Source of the DNA: Erigeron canadensis
Lineage: Eukaryota > Streptophyta > Magnoliopsida > Asterales > Asteraceae
Assembly: GCF_010389155.1 (NCBI RefSeq)
Contig: NC_057768.1
Coordinates: 2,416,501-2,480,500, forward strand
Direction of reading: 5' to 3'
DNA length: 64,000 nucleotides
Shown: positions 12,990-24,485 of the stretch, one piece after another
How positions within the stretch are numbered: the first letter of the stretch is position 1
Layout of the letters: each line of letters starts with the position of its first letter
The notes under the pieces: model-generated
Databases searched by the model: none
Told to the model about the DNA's origin: nothing
What the model saw: the letters and a program-made list of their open reading frames with translations, nothing else
Position numbers and translations under genes: made by a program

Positions 12990-13632
12990 TACCCTAACTT
13001 GTTGTGTCTCATGCCAAATCACCTCTTTGCCCTCACTTAAACACCACATTAATGACAAATTAACTCCATATAACGACATATTACACTAACGGAAACATGA
13101 CACGGCTTTTCTACATAGATGATACATTTTTATCTATTTAATTACCGCATAATTATCCAGATAACATAATAAAATTATTCACATAAATAATATGTCACTT
13201 AATGACAAGTTAACATTGACTAAGGCTCAAGGTAAAAGATCATAGAATAAAAACTATAGGATGTCACACGTTGTGGTCATTGGATTATTTGTAGTCTATG
13301 GACCAGGTGAATGTGAGTATGTGACAAAACAAATTTTTTAAATGAGTGTGACTAATATTGTTCTATTTTTTTTTTACTTTTTAACTTTTAATGATTAATA
13401 ATAATAATTACTAAAAACATAACTTCATAGAGAAAATTTAAAAACTCATAAATGTTTCAATTGTGGATCGTACTTTAATCCGCATAATAATAATAATATA
13501 TCTCCACATTAAAGAAAATATAAACTATATTACTCTGTTTATTAACGATACACAAAAAACCTTATTAACATCTATATTAATTTAATGTTCGGAAAAAAAA
13601 CATCTATTAAAACAAACTTTCATTTATATATA
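12990..13632. other. AT-rich spacer
   Basis: No gene or complete repeat recognised. Confidence 0.4.
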
Positions 13633-13887
13633 TCTATACTCCCTTATAAAGAGTATTGGATATCTTAATTCAGCACTTTTTTTCTTTCCAAAATACCCCT
13701 ACTTAAACATAATACCCTTATATATCCTCATTTCCCCATTTGCTCTAATCATTACATACTCTTATCGACTTTCTATCACCTTCCGCCGCCGCCCTCCTTC
13801 TCCACCGCCGCCCTCGCTCTCCACTACCGCGTCCCTTTTATATTATCATCACTTTCTAGCCGTTGCAACGCGCGCGCACTATGCTCG
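13633..13887 (+). mobile_element. Mini-Helitron, 255 bp
   Basis: It starts TCTATACTCCCTTATAAAG after an A and ends with a GC-rich stretch (GCCGTTGCAACGCGCGCGC) and CTCG before a T. The body holds a CCGCC/CTCC-rich stretch typical of small plant Helitron families. The terminal CTCG deviates from CTAG. Confidence 0.65.
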
Positions 13888-14027
13888 TATATATATATAT
13901 ATATATATATGGGAAAGATAATTTGAGATCAACTAAAAAAAGTTCAAAAAAAGGACCATTGATTTTCGTAACTTATACACCACCACCATCATCTACTACG
14001 ATATACAAGACTTTTTTGTAAAAACAC

Positions 14028-14110
14028 TAAGACTTTCCAGCGACGGCCCCACAGAAAAATCATGCGTGTTACACATGATTTTTTGGTGGGGCCGTCGCCA
14101 GAAAGTCTTA
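14028..14110. repeat. Near-perfect 37-bp inverted repeat (hairpin)
   Basis: Left arm TAAGACTTTCCAGCGACGGC and onward (14028-14064) pairs with 14074-14110 with few mismatches around a 9-base loop. The stem includes GCGACGGCCCCAC/GTGGGGCCGTCGC. It probably belongs to a decayed transposon; the DNA just right of it (14130-14390) matches 61840-62165 in inverted orientation. Confidence 0.85.
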
Positions 14111-14510
14111 GTATGAATAAATTTTAAGAATGACATGTCTAGTGAAAAAGCATGAAATTTTAAGAACACCCATATAGGTTTTTATAATTTATGGTTTTTG
14201 AGATAAATTTTTTTGAAGGTATTGAATGAATAAATGATTTATGGATGAGAGAGAAAAAAAAATGATTGGTTGAGATTTAAGGAGATAGAAAGGATATTAT
14301 AGTTATTTTAAATAAATATAGAATAGATAGGAGATATTTTAAGAAAGTAAATATTGAAACTTAAAATTCATAGAGAAAAATTTAATACGAGTAACATAAT
14401 ATAGATTATGAAACAATAACCAATTAAATATATCATATTGAATTATTGATCATCATGATCAAGTCCCTTGACTTGTTATGGTATAATAATTACGTAATAG
14501 ATATGGTGGA

Positions 14511-15892
14511 AAGCTTCTTGCCTTTCTCTAGGAGGGCGTGTGACAATCATGAAGGCAGTTTTGGAGAGCCTCTCAACATATTATCTTTCGTTGTTCAAGG
14601 CCCCATCAAGGTTATTGATGGTTTGGAAGGAATTATAAGGAAAATTCTATGGTGCGGGTCGACGGAATCCAAAAAAATTCATTGGGTTGCTTGGGACACG
14701 GTCACTTTACCTGTCTCAAAAGGTGGACTTGGGCTATGCAAGTTGGCAGATTCCAATGTTGCATTATTATCAAAATGGTTATGGAGATTCCGTACTGAAG
14801 CATCGTGTCTTTGGAGGAGGGTGATTGTGGCGCTGCACGAAACTAGGAAGTGCTGGTCCACACTTCCGATCAACAAGACACTCGGTGGGGTGTGGAGCTC
14901 TATTGTCAAAACTCTGAACAAGACCAGAATGTCCGGGATCGGGTTAGAGAACTTGCTGAAAGGAGAGGTGGGCGATGGTAAGGAGGTGCGCTTCTGGATT
15001 GACCCCTGGATCGTCAAGGAACCTCTCAAACAGGTATGTCCATTGCTCTTTCACATAGATAAAAACAAAAAATGCAAGGTTGCGGATAAATATGACCAAG
15101 TTACAAGAAGCTTCGAGGCCATTTGGAATAATGGGAATGTTTTAGTGGAAGACGGGGCCAAAGAAAAACTACACAAGATCAGGATACTTCTCGAGGGTAT
15201 CTCTCTCAAAGACCAAAAAGATAGATGGGTTTGGAACGGGGAAAAGAAATCCGAGTTTTCAGTGAAGACGGTTAAAGGTATCATTAGAAGCGAGCAGAAC
15301 ACCAATAACAACTTTGTGTTCAAGTGGTCCAAGTGTGTAGCAAAAAAATGCAACATTTTCATGTGGAGGGTCAGGTTGGATCGTCTTCCCACTCACATGG
15401 CTCTAAAGATTCGCAACTGCAACTTCGGCTCGTTGATGTGTGGCTTATGCAACAACGGAGAAGAGACCGTGGAACATCTTTTCTGTTCGTGCAGGGTGGC
15501 CATGGACGTCTGGTATCATGTAGGGGTGTGGTGCAAGTCGCCACCGGTGTTCTTGTTCGACGTTAAAGACATCTTTGATCTTCATAAGACGGCTGGTTTT
15601 TGCAAGGAAAGGAGGTCGACCTTTAAAGGAATTGTGTCCATAACCTGCTGGATTCTTTGGAAGACTAGGAATGACACTGTGTTCAACAAAGAAAAACCAA
15701 GCATTAAGAAGATTGTACAGGACATCAAAGATATTAGCTTCTTATGGTATAAAGTTAGGAAGAAAAAGGATGTGATTACTTGGCACAAATGGTGTTGTTT
15801 TGACATTGTATAAATGTGTACATATTTGGTGACCTTCCCACTCATTTGGTGGGTGGTCTTTTGGTGAATAAAATTCAAATTTCAAAAAAAAA
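14511..15892 (+). mobile_element. 5'-truncated LINE (RT 3' part and zf-RVT)
   Basis: A non-LTR retrotransposon fragment flanked by a 12-bp duplication AGATATGGTGGA (14499-14510 and 15893-15904) and ending in an A-run (15884-15893) after AATAAA near 15868. The long frame ends at 15813. It carries the end of the reverse transcriptase ([17 protein letters not shown] in one frame, then [26 protein letters not shown] in another) and a zf-RVT-like domain (KWSKCVAKKCNIFMWR, then CGLCNNGEETVEHLFCSC). The RT start is in a different frame from the rest, with the break near 14604, so it cannot be active. The open frame upstream of 14511 is flanking DNA. Confidence 0.9.
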
Positions 15893-16022
15893 AGATATGG
15901 TGGATGTGTATATTGCTGGTTGCATGATAAGGGAAAGGCCGGTTGACTATTTCTCAGGTGAGGATCATTAATTATTATTATATATATTGTTTATATATAG
16001 TCATATAGGTATATTTAGTATA

Positions 16023-16742
16023 CTAGCTTAAGCACCCGGGTAATACCCGGATAATATTATGATAACTTGTTATAGTTATAGAAATTATGATGTAAATGAA
16101 AAATATGGAAATTTGACAACATAGTTAACGGTGTAATACGCATACATTTATAATAACATATAAATTAAGTTTATTCCAATATAAAAAACACACAAAAAAA
16201 AAGTTCAAAATAGAAAACGATACTAATAATAATTTCAAAATGTGATATATAACAGAAAAAATTAACACTTTTCTACTTCTTATACTATGTTTTATTTTGT
16301 TTGTGTTGTAATTAATAAAGTTTTTACATTTTAATGAATTATCAACCAATGCAATTTTTTTTCTTTTACTATATCTACTTCATTAGTTAGGTAATTTTGA
16401 TGCGAGCTATTAGTTAATTATGAATCAAAAATAAATACTCAAATTTGTTTATTGAAGGATTTCCAATTAAACAAATTAATTTAATATTACCGGTCTTGCT
16501 AATGACAATTATATGCGTTGTTATTAACGTACATAAAATTGTTGAGCTTGCGTTATGAAATGTAAAATGTTTTTTGGCCGATTGTAACAAACCATTGTTT
16601 GTTTTTGTTATATCTAAATTTATGACATCATAATTAAAATTATTTAAAATAAATTAAAGAATGAAAGGATTTTAGATGTGACAACTAAGCTTTTTTTTAG
16701 CTAAATTTTAGAATTGGACTTTAGCTTTATATATAAAAAAGA
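16023..16742 (-). mobile_element. Helitron, non-autonomous, 720 bp
   Basis: On the minus strand it begins TCTTTTTTATATATAAAGC at 16742 after an A. It ends with a perfect stem CCGGGTATTACCCGG, then GTGCTTAAG and CTAG at 16023, before a T. Those are plant Helitron termini at an A^T target. There is no helicase frame; the interior is AT-rich. Confidence 0.8.
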
Positions 16743-16937
16743 TATGTAGTGTTGTCTGCTTATTTTTACATAACATAGCTAATCTAATAGATCACTACAT
16801 CATACTTGGTTACACTTTGGTGCCATTATCCCCACAAATATTTATATCGAGAAGCGTGCTACCTCTTTTTATGGGTATGATATATGATGATTGCTTAAAT
16901 CTAATTGGCCCGAGTTTGCAGGCTGGCGCGCCAAAAA

Positions 16938-17327
16938 GGAGGGGCACAAGAGAATTTTGGTGGCAACATATGTAAATCACGTTGTGATCGATTGACTCTT
17001 TTGGAGTAAACATTGTCGATCATCAACTATGATATGCCAGATTCTGCTGACACTTATCTCCACCGTGTAACTTTTCTCTTCATATTATCTGTTTAGTTAT
17101 TTTTATTTTGAATATCAAGTTTATAAGTTTAGCAGTTTGACCTATTGTTGGTTAATTATAGTTGACTCGTTTTTGCATAAAGGGGTTTAGATCACGATGC
17201 TTTTATTTTGCCAGTGTTTTGCGTCTTAGTTTATGTTGTTTGGTGGCTGTAGGCTCCAAAGAGATTTGTGGTTGATTTCAAAGAGCTTCTTAATTAAGCT
17301 TATCGATACTTCAACATATATATGGTA
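16938..17327 (+). pseudogene. Relic of UAP56/SUB2-type DEAD-box RNA helicase, C-terminal part
   Basis: Pieces match the helicase C-terminal half of plant UAP56 (mRNA export and splicing ATPase): KEGHKRILVAT at about 16935-16970; VNIV, then after a 4-base insertion INYDMPDSADTYLHR at 17020-17068, followed by a GTAACT donor-like site; a degenerate KGL-I stretch near 17180; and VDFKELL with IDTSTY near 17265-17320. Frameshifts and stops lie between them (LATDLVGRGIDIERV is replaced by unrelated codons). It is a decayed fragment of a processed or partially spliced copy; the N-terminal half is not in the window. Confidence 0.75.
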
Positions 17328-17329
17328 AG

Positions 17330-18028
17330 TGTTTTATCCATAGTTACACAATAATATTTTAATTCAAGGGATACTATGCCTATGCTTGCTGTGAATTGTT
17401 TTTTATAAACATTACATGCTTTTTGGTAACTTCGTATCTGTTAGCTATCAACTCAATTGCCGAAACTAACCTCCAACTCTATTTGTCTTCTCCCATCTCC
17501 CTGAGCATCGATTTCATTCAATTTCGCTATCTGACTAGAGAGCCTAACGATTAATTAAGGAATGATATGCTTCATCTAAACTCGCCACCTTTAATAAAAA
17601 AAATAAATAAATAAGGAAGAAAGAATCAAAACCTGGCAATAATCAGGCTAAAAACAATATGATTAACTTTTGAAACCATCAATAATGCAAAAATACAAAA
17701 GAAACGCCACACTTTGCATAAACACTTTGAAAGTTAAGTGTCAACTGTCGAGCATGACAAGTTTCTAAACTTTTTTTCTTAAACCAACACAACTGTTAGT
17801 TTATAGAAGCGGGTTATAAGATTTCAGACAAAGGTAAACTTGAGATAATCAGTGGATTATTAAGTTGTTGAGAATTACTTGGATACTAGCCTTACTGGGG
17901 ATTAGTGGGTACCAAATGGTACATGGGATCAGATCATCTAATTACCTTTTTTATAAAGTTTCAGACAGCCATGGGTGTTTAAATATAGATTTCATAGGTA
18001 TGAAATACCTAGTATATGATCCACAATA
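17330..18028. other. Spacer, no gene recognised
   Basis: No coding frame, RNA gene or complete element supported here. Confidence 0.4.
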
Positions 18029-18318
18029 GGGATTAATTTCCTCGAATGTAAGAAATTTTGAATGAATGTTTATAGTAGGAAATAACTAAAGTTGTGTGTA
18101 TTGTATGTAAACAACTTTGAAATAATGTTTATTGAATGTAAGAATTTCGTTTCAACCAATTAAAATCTGACAAGTGGCACCTGTAGATGGTTGTCACGTA
18201 TGTTTTCTTACATACATAAACATTTTTTCAAGTTGCTTACATACAATATACATAACTTTAGTTTTTTCCTACGATAGACATTCAGTCAAAGATAGTTACA
18301 TCTCAGGAAACTAATCCC
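18029..18318. mobile_element. MITE family G3, copy 1 (290 bp)
   Basis: The ends are GGGATTAATTTCC and its inverted counterpart ending CTAATCCC. It is flanked by a perfect 9-bp duplication TCCACAATA (18020-18028 and 18319-18327). The interior is a long imperfect palindrome with paired blocks such as TAGGAAATAACTAAAGTT and GTGTATTGTATGTAAACAAC, so the element folds into a hairpin. Other copies are at 31765, 52824 and 55966. The 9-bp duplication points to a Mutator-like source. Confidence 0.93.
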
Positions 18319-18645
18319 TCCACAATAAGAAGACATGTATCAGAATATGTTGTTTAAATGTGCTCTCATATAAAGTTATGATAATCAGATAATCAAGTAT
18401 TTGACCAAGAATATTAATCAGCTATATAAGAGGGTAAAGAATATAATGAAACAAATATATAATATTGTATAACGTTGAAACTTGAACCATTTATAACTAA
18501 ATATTAAGTTATTAACACTATGTCGAATTACTCTAGTAGCTATCTTAGCCTTTTGATCATTCCTTTGCATATGGTTTAATAATCTAATAAGGCATAGTTT
18601 TTTTTTTATTTTATCTCATTACTTTTTAACCTGAAATTGCTCCAG

Positions 18646-18708
18646 GTGGATCGTGTGCAAGGCCTTGTTGATAAATTGATGAGTTTAAAGATAGGAGCTT
18701 CGAGCTAA
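18646..18708 (+). pseudogene. Orphan terminal-exon-like fragment
   Basis: A pyrimidine-rich stretch and CAG (18643-18645) precede an open frame VDRVQGLVDKLMSLKIGASS ending in TAA, followed by a 3'-UTR-like sequence. It reads like the last exon of a gene whose other exons I cannot find upstream. I do not recognise the family; the nearby UAP56 relic does not end this way. It is most likely a gene scrap. Confidence 0.35.
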
Positions 18709-18719
18709 GGCTTCAATTA

Positions 18720-19084
18720 ATGCAACCTTTAAAGGTGACTCAAGTGTGGAAGATATATCTGTCGTAAAATGAAATCTACTCTGCCGTTTGTTTTTGAATG
18801 AAAATGTACATCCTTTATACTGTTTGTTCTGCGGTCAATAGTTTTGTTTGTGGGTGAGTGAGTAGGTTAATGTGAGTATGATTGTGGTCACACTATTTAC
18901 GGACGTAAGAGCATTGAGAAGAATTGAGAAAAGACGACTAGACGAGTCAACCGTTAGACATACAAGCAACCTTTTTTACGAATTCCTGCCCATATGTCGT
19001 GTTGATTCAGGCCACAAATAAACACCTATCCTATTTATACATAAAATAAGCTCTTCTTTTCTTTCTTTTTTATATCCTATTTAT
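18720..19084. other. Spacer
   Basis: Nothing recognised between the orphan exon and the start of duplication copy B. Confidence 0.4.
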
Positions 19085-20981
19085 AGGATCAAACATTGGT
19101 GTTTAACATAATTTTGTGTCCAAAAAGAAGGAAAAGAATGCAAACTGCATTTCCGAATGTTCTTTTGATATATGAATTCCTAGATGTTGATGTACTAAAG
19201 TAGTCCACATACACAAATTGGTACTAAAGTGCGTTTTCTTTTTCATCTTTAGTGTCTGTCTGTTAAGAAACGAGCAATAGGAGTTTATATGGGTTGGTTT
19301 AACCAAGATATATTAGCTAAACCGCAGGACATTCTATTTAACCGATTTGAGAATTTACTACGAGTAATTAATAAAATAGTTTGATTACTTGCTTGTTTTG
19401 AGAAAAAAAATTAGTCATTTTACTTGAGTGTTACGAATTTTCAGTTAACTATGGATTTCTGAGACGGGTCAAGTACCCTTTTCCTAATTTTCCTAAAGAA
19501 TAGTATATAGATTTGATGTATTAAATATGAAAACAAAATCTTAACCTTAACTCTTAACTAGTTTAATGTCATTGTAAAAGAAAAACATGCATGTACCATC
19601 TGACCATGTTTGTCTGGATTTAATCATATAAAGATCACAAGTTGATTAAAATGTTGTCATATGAATCGTTGTACGAGTAACATTGTATCTTGTCTATATT
19701 CCCACGAACAAACCTAACAAGAAATCGAGTGGCGTACAGGGACGGAGCCAGGATTTGTTATTCACGGGGGCCGGGTGACGAAAGATACAGGGTCGGTCTT
19801 GAGTTTATCTAAGGCCCTAAGCGAGATAACTAGAATATGCCTTTATCAAATATTTATAAACAAACAACCCAAGGGTTTAAAATAAGGCTCCTTTATCCGC
19901 AAATTTAACTTAATTAAAAGAATTAATTGTTGAAGGTTAAGAGCTGGTTCAATTGTCTAAAATCCGAATAACAATAACCATTTTTTTTTATATGAAAACA
20001 TTCGAATATATATAAAATATTTAAATACCGTCTTATTATTGTAGTAGCCAAAGATTATGTTAAATTATTAAATATATCATGTTAAATTAGAAAATAAAAC
20101 ACATTTATTATAAAATTCATAACAGTACATCAGTTTATTATGTCCAAGGTTTAAAAGAAAACTTTTCAAGACTAAAATAACTATTTTATAAAACATGTGA
20201 TAGTTTAGGGGCTAAATGAAATATAATATTAAATATATATTATCAAATCTTGCAAATAATGTCTTCTTCCTCGTTAGGAACCTGCAAACGATATCCATCA
20301 AACCTTCAAATCTCTTTTTTTTTTATAGAAGTATTGTCCAACAACTAAAAAGAAAAAAAAGAAACAAATCATCTTTTCCAGCGTTTTCACCACCACTTTG
20401 AGCATATTAGTGTTGGGGGTGGTTTAGCACTTGTGAACCCACCATTCTTTCCGCCATAACATGTAACTTCCGGTAAAAATCATGGCTGTTGGCAGGGACC
20501 AAACACCCCCTAGCCCCCCCCCCCCCCCCCCCCCTCTCCCTCCGTCTATGGTGGTGTATATATACAAGAAAGATGGACATGTTTAATTAGTCACTTTTAG
20601 TTGCTGTTTGCTCATGGATATGTCTATTTCATCCCCATCCATCAATCCACCAAATGATTTCGGACGGGTATATCAAATAATGCACAATGATACAAACGTA
20701 TACAGAAAATAGCAGCACGGGTGATATATGATCACCTCAATACTAGAATTTATTAGAACAAACGCAAGAGCCGATCAAGTACATCAAGATTCTCCTTTTT
20801 GTTCGACAGGTATGAGAAGAAAATTATATATATAATTACAAAAAAAGAAAAAAAAATTGTAAAATTAAAAGTGGGGTATATTAGTTGAAGAGATAGTTAT
20901 GATGGTTGATAAAATGATCCCTTGAGGTTCATTTGTTCATGCCAGTTGCATCTTTGGCTGCATCCGCAACTCCTTGTGCAC
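19085..20981. repeat. Segmental duplication copy B
   Basis: Matches 7562-12968 (copy A) once insertions are removed. This copy lacks the solo LTR (empty site near 19195) and the CACTA element (empty site near 19472) but carries its own hAT-like insertion at 19737-20550. It continues directly into the intact KIN-like gene. Confidence 0.88.
19737..20550. mobile_element. hAT-like non-autonomous element, 814 bp
   Basis: Left end CAGGGACGGAGCCAGG; right end CTCCGTCTATG, an imperfect inverted match. Flanking 8-mers GTGGCGTA (19729-19736) and GTGGTGTA (20551-20558) differ by one base, consistent with an old hAT duplication. Copy A has an uninterrupted site near 12567. A pure C-run of about 20 bases lies at 20514-20534 near the right end. 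No transposase frame remains. Confidence 0.75.
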
Positions 20982-21388
20982 CTGCCTTGATCTGTTGGCC
21001 AGCCTGCAACATTTTTAAAGTCGAGTTTAACAAACTGGTATCCAAGAATGCTACATTTGATATACTGGAAATCAGATTTGCGAAAACAAAATAAATCTTG
21101 GGACCTGTTGGGCTGTTTCCTGAGCAGACGCGGCTGCTTGGCTAGCTTTGTCCATCAGCTGGTTGCTCTTCTCCTAAAAACAAGAGAACAAAGACCAAAC
21201 AATATATATTCATATTAATCAGTATATTTTTAATTTAATTTTGACACGCTGAGCAAAGAACGGGCCCAAAATAAACCAAATAGACGAAAATCATAATGAA
21301 AAGTTAAAAGGAAAGTAGAAAGATTAGCAACCTCGGCTTGGCCCTTGGCTTGGCCAGCGTTGTAGCTTGCGCTTTGGCTGTTATTCAT
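20929..21388 (-). CDS. KIN/COR6.6-like small stress protein, 66 aa, three exons
   Basis: Spliced model on the minus strand: exon 1 21388-21332, exon 2 21173-21105, exon 3 21003-20929. All introns are GT-AG and all junctions are phase 0 (57+69+75 nt including stop). The product starts MNNSQSASYNAGQAKGQAEE and continues with KSNQLMDKASQAAASA, an Ala/Gln-rich stretch and a C-terminus ending DATGMNK. The order AGQAKGQAEEK, then Ala-rich helix, then AGAQG and K-DATGMNK is that of Arabidopsis KIN1/KIN2 (cor6.6) proteins: small, hydrophilic, cytosolic, cold- and ABA-induced, with LEA-like protective roles proposed. Length and exon structure fit that family. No signal peptide. Stress induction is inferred from the family only. 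Confidence 0.93.
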
Positions 21389-21471
21389 GATTCTTGTTCT
21401 GAGATTGGTTTGATTGCAATGTGTTGACACAAACAGATTGTTTTGAGGAAACGCTACGAGGGGAAGATGGG

Positions 21472-21480
21472 ATTATATAT
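21472..21480 (-). promoter_or_regulatory. TATA box of the KIN-like gene
   Basis: On the minus strand an ATATATAAT motif lies about 85 bp upstream of the start codon, followed by a pyrimidine/A-rich leader. A transcription start near 21445 is expected. Confidence 0.55.
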
Positions 21481-21499
21481 GGCATGTAAACACTTGTTT

Positions 21500-22063
21500 T
21501 ACATGAATTTCTCCAAGTTTTTCTGGTGCTTGAACAAGGAAAACCATCTATGTTGGAGAAACACAAGGAGAAGTTAACACTTGTATAATCTTATGTGTCT
21601 CCTTTTTGTTTTACCAATTATAGATTGAACCACAAAACACTACTTTTACACATGAACCACTCTTTAATTTTTTCTGTCCCGTTTTCTGAAAACTTTGATA
21701 TTGTTAATTACTTATTGCTTGCATCGCCCAAGAATTAACAGGTACCGCGTTTCTACTTTCTAGTAAACAATTAATACCAAATTAGGGGGATAAAATTGAA
21801 ATATTTGAGAATTATATCAAGTTATCTACCAAATAAGAAAGAGGATAGAGACATTTTTGAAGGGACATATGGCGTTTTGCATCGTGTTAGTGATTGGTTA
21901 GTGACGCATGTAAGGGGTCAAAAGTTGGATGTAACGCTGACAAATTTTTTTATAATTTGTCCTTATTCTGAAAACACACTACATATAGAGATTTAGAATT
22001 ACAGATTTTAAGCCAGTTTGTATTCCAGATTGTACTTCAAGTCTTCAATTGTTATCTTCCTTA
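21500..22063. other. Upstream region of the KIN-like gene, then spacer
   Basis: It contains the presumed KIN-like promoter and AT-rich DNA. A 66-codon plus-strand frame at 21796-21996 has no recognisable motif and is not called. Confidence 0.4.
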
Positions 22064-22917
22064 GGCTAATGGGAGCAAGGCTTTATGAGGAAGCTTTTCA
22101 TAGGAGCATCTCTTAACAAGTGGCAATCCACTCATCAAGGGGCTTCTTTTTATTTTATCTTGGAGCAAGGCTTTATGAGGAAGCCCTTCTAGTGGGCCAA
22201 ACTTGTATTTTTTATTTTTTTGTTTTATGTTTTGTTTAATAAAACTTTGTTTTTTACAATTCTTTACCTTTAGTTTTTACATTTGCAAAAAAAATCTTTA
22301 AAATTGAGAATGTCCAAAATATTCACTAAACTAGTTTTATTGCGATACCCATTGAACGAATTGGTTATTACAAGGTTGTAAGCCATTTCACAATATAAAG
22401 TCAATGCAACAACAAATGGATCATTGACATTGAACTTCTGCACACAAACTGTCTAACTAAGTTAATGGCTAAAACTACCGCACTTTCGACGACATCATCA
22501 TATTCGTCGGAGCCTATAGAATTAAAAGAAGATGACGATGATGAAGATGAGGAAGAAATATCATTGGGATCCATAGATGAAAGATAAGGTGAATAATTGT
22601 GTGTAAATTGTATAAAAATTTGTAAGAAAGAAAGATCGATAGATAGTTGTGAAAATATGGTTGTGAAATATTAAATATGTGTATATATAGGAAATAGGAG
22701 GGGTTAAAGTGAAAAAAAAAATTAAAAAACATAGTAGCCTTTTGGAATCTATAGCCGTTCGCACAACGTTTCTTTTTTTTGAAGCGTCTTGTAATCCGCG
22801 CCTGGAGTATTTTTTTTATCAATAAAGCCCCTTGGGGCAATGTACAAGGCTTCTTGGAGGTTTATAGGGCTTCTTGTAGAATAAAAAAGGTAAAATAACG
22901 CCTTAGTCCGGATGGCC
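22064..22917 (-). mobile_element. PIF/Harbinger-like relic, 854 bp
   Basis: Ends GGCTAATGGGAGCAAGGC and, on the other strand, GGCCATCCGGACTAAGGC are imperfect inverted repeats. They are flanked by the 3-bp duplication TTA (22061-22063, 22918-22920), the PIF/Harbinger target. A minus-strand frame (22574-22401, 57 codons) starts MDPNDISSSSSSSSSS and continues with acidic residues, resembling the N-terminus of plant PIF proteins before a stop. The rest of the coding region is deleted. A 25-bp subterminal repeat (GGAGCAAGGCTTTATGAGG) occurs twice at the left end. Confidence 0.72.
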
Positions 22918-23411
22918 TTAAACAGTGAATAACTTTAATTCTACGACATGACAACTGCAGTTTGAGAAATTCAAACGTGAGAGCATCTGGAACCAAAAGG
23001 CAAAGACTAGACGGCTAGCTAGACTATGCAAGAATTAGGCCATCAAGTCTTGTTCAAAACCTTGATAGTAAATTCTTCATGACTGTACAGTATATTTGTT
23101 ACCATTGCATATATACAATATTGCAACTTCATGTTGAAACCATTAGGAGATACATGCAATTACGTAAATAATGATAAATGTAGACAGCATCAAACTTACA
23201 ACCAAAACAAACAGCAACAAAATATTCACATATATCAAATATAAAACATGCCACAAGGTTTTATTGATACTGCAAATGATGTCCATAACACATAATAACC
23301 AAAAGCAACAAGTACTAAATGGGCAAGGAACAATAGGAACACCAAGCCCTCAACAACATAAACTTAAACATAAGCAACATTATTAAGCAGTAAATCTTGA
23401 TTAGTCAAGCC
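22918..23411 (-). other. Downstream and 3'-UTR region of SAMDC
   Basis: The 3' UTR lies within this stretch on the minus strand. An AATAAA signal occurs at 23265-23260, about 150 nt past the stop codon. Nothing else is recognised. Confidence 0.5.
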
Positions 23412-24485
23412 TTATTTCTTCGCCACTTCTTCGTCTTCGTGCTCACTCCAACAGCCATGCAGAGTGGACCTGGGAGAGCCACAGCAGCTATCTCCCTTAG
23501 AGAATCCATAATACACCATTGAACCACCTTCACCCAGATCTTCAAAGCTTCTTTCTTTCACAGTATATGCTTCCACATTCAGATTTTGATGATCTTTTAA
23601 GTCATTTCCATGCAACGATACAGTAAACTCACGGGGCTGGAAGCAAGCCAATACCCTTTCAATCAAATGGGTTAGCTCGGTGGACGATTCTAAGGCATAA
23701 CCCACAGCTTCAAAGCTAGCATAGCTAAAACCATCTTCAGGTGTTACATGGATAGTTGAAATAGCACCCTCTTCAATGGCGTTCATCGAGTACCCACACG
23801 GGTCAAAGTCAAAATCACAAATTTGGGACTCGGGTAGAATCTTTCGGATACCAGAAACTTCAGTCATTTCAGCTGCAGAGCTAGATTGAGTCTTGAAAAA
23901 CACGGCAGCGCTCTTCTTTTCCAAACCCGTCATACACATTTCAAGTGTGTAAATGGGCGGATCAGTGGATTCTGCTGAAACAGAATAGACGTGCCATCGT
24001 TGGCTTTGGTCAACACCTCCCATGACATAGGCTTTGCTGCCAGAACCAAGCTTCCCGAAGTAACTATCAAGGACCGCCACTTCTTCGATGAAGCTACGGT
24101 GTGGAAACGGCTGTGCTCCTGGAAAGATAAAATTTCCACGAGTATACCTTACAGATTTGACAGCAAGGGAGAGTTCGGAAGATAACTCAAGTATAGGTGG
24201 GATCGAAAGGAGCAGCTTTGTGGTGCCACAAGTCTTGATGATAATCTTATATGGGTAAACAAAGAGGCTTGATTCCGAAAGAACGTAAGAGTCTAATAAC
24301 TCATTTGATAGAGAAGAAACAATGGTGCACTGAGCCGGTGTCAGAATTACATCCAGTTGTTCCTTAGTCAGAGAACGGAGGCCCTTGCCTCCAGGGTCAG
24401 CAAAGAAACCAGGTTCAGAAAAAGTAATTTCAAGTCTCTTTTCATAGCCTTCAAAGCCAATAGCAGACATGACTTCGACCGTCAT
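23412..24485 (-). CDS. SAMDC: S-adenosylmethionine decarboxylase proenzyme, 357 aa
   Basis: Intronless main ORF of a plant AdoMet decarboxylase, the cytosolic pyruvoyl enzyme making decarboxylated AdoMet, the aminopropyl donor for spermidine and spermine. Visible family features: FEGYEKRLE at 11-19 (active-site Glu12 and Glu15); the self-processing site [10 protein letters not shown], with cleavage expected between Glu71 and Ser72 so that Ser72 becomes the pyruvoyl group; KTCGTTK at 84-90 with the catalytic Cys86; SIRKI-like and GYSMNAI segments with Ser233; and [16 protein letters not shown] at 244-259, which carries His246 and overlaps the plant PEST-like region. Length is normal for plant enzymes (350-370 aa). 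The first ATG is chosen because it gives the standard [18 protein letters not shown] start. Translation is expected to be held down by the uORFs upstream. Confidence 0.98.
   Translation of the reverse strand: MTVEVMSAIGFEGYEKRLEITFSEPGFFADPGGKGLRSLTKEQLDVILTPAQCTIVSSLSNELLDSYVLSESSLFVYPYKIIIKTCGTTKLLLSIPPILELSSELSLAVKSVRYTRGNFIFPGAQPFPHRSFIEEVAVLDSYFGKLGSGSKAYVMGGVDQSQRWHVYSVSAESTDPPIYTLEMCMTGLEKKSAAVFFKTQSSSAAEMTEVSGIRKILPESQICDFDFDPCGYSMNAIEEGAISTIHVTPEDGFSYASFEAVGYALESSTELTHLIERVLACFQPREFTVSLHGNDLKDHQNLNVEAYTVKERSFEDLGEGGSMVYYGFSKGDSCCGSPRSTLHGCWSEHEDEEVAKK

Noticed and set aside
14679..15566. Several frames on the opposite strand or in other frames of the LINE
   Set aside because: They are shadows of the LINE reading frame; only that frame has RT and zf-RVT-like features.
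22514..22840. 108- and 67-codon minus-strand frames
   Set aside because: They lie in the Harbinger-like relic upstream of its MDPND start and are AT-biased; the only recognisable protein part is the short MDPND frame.
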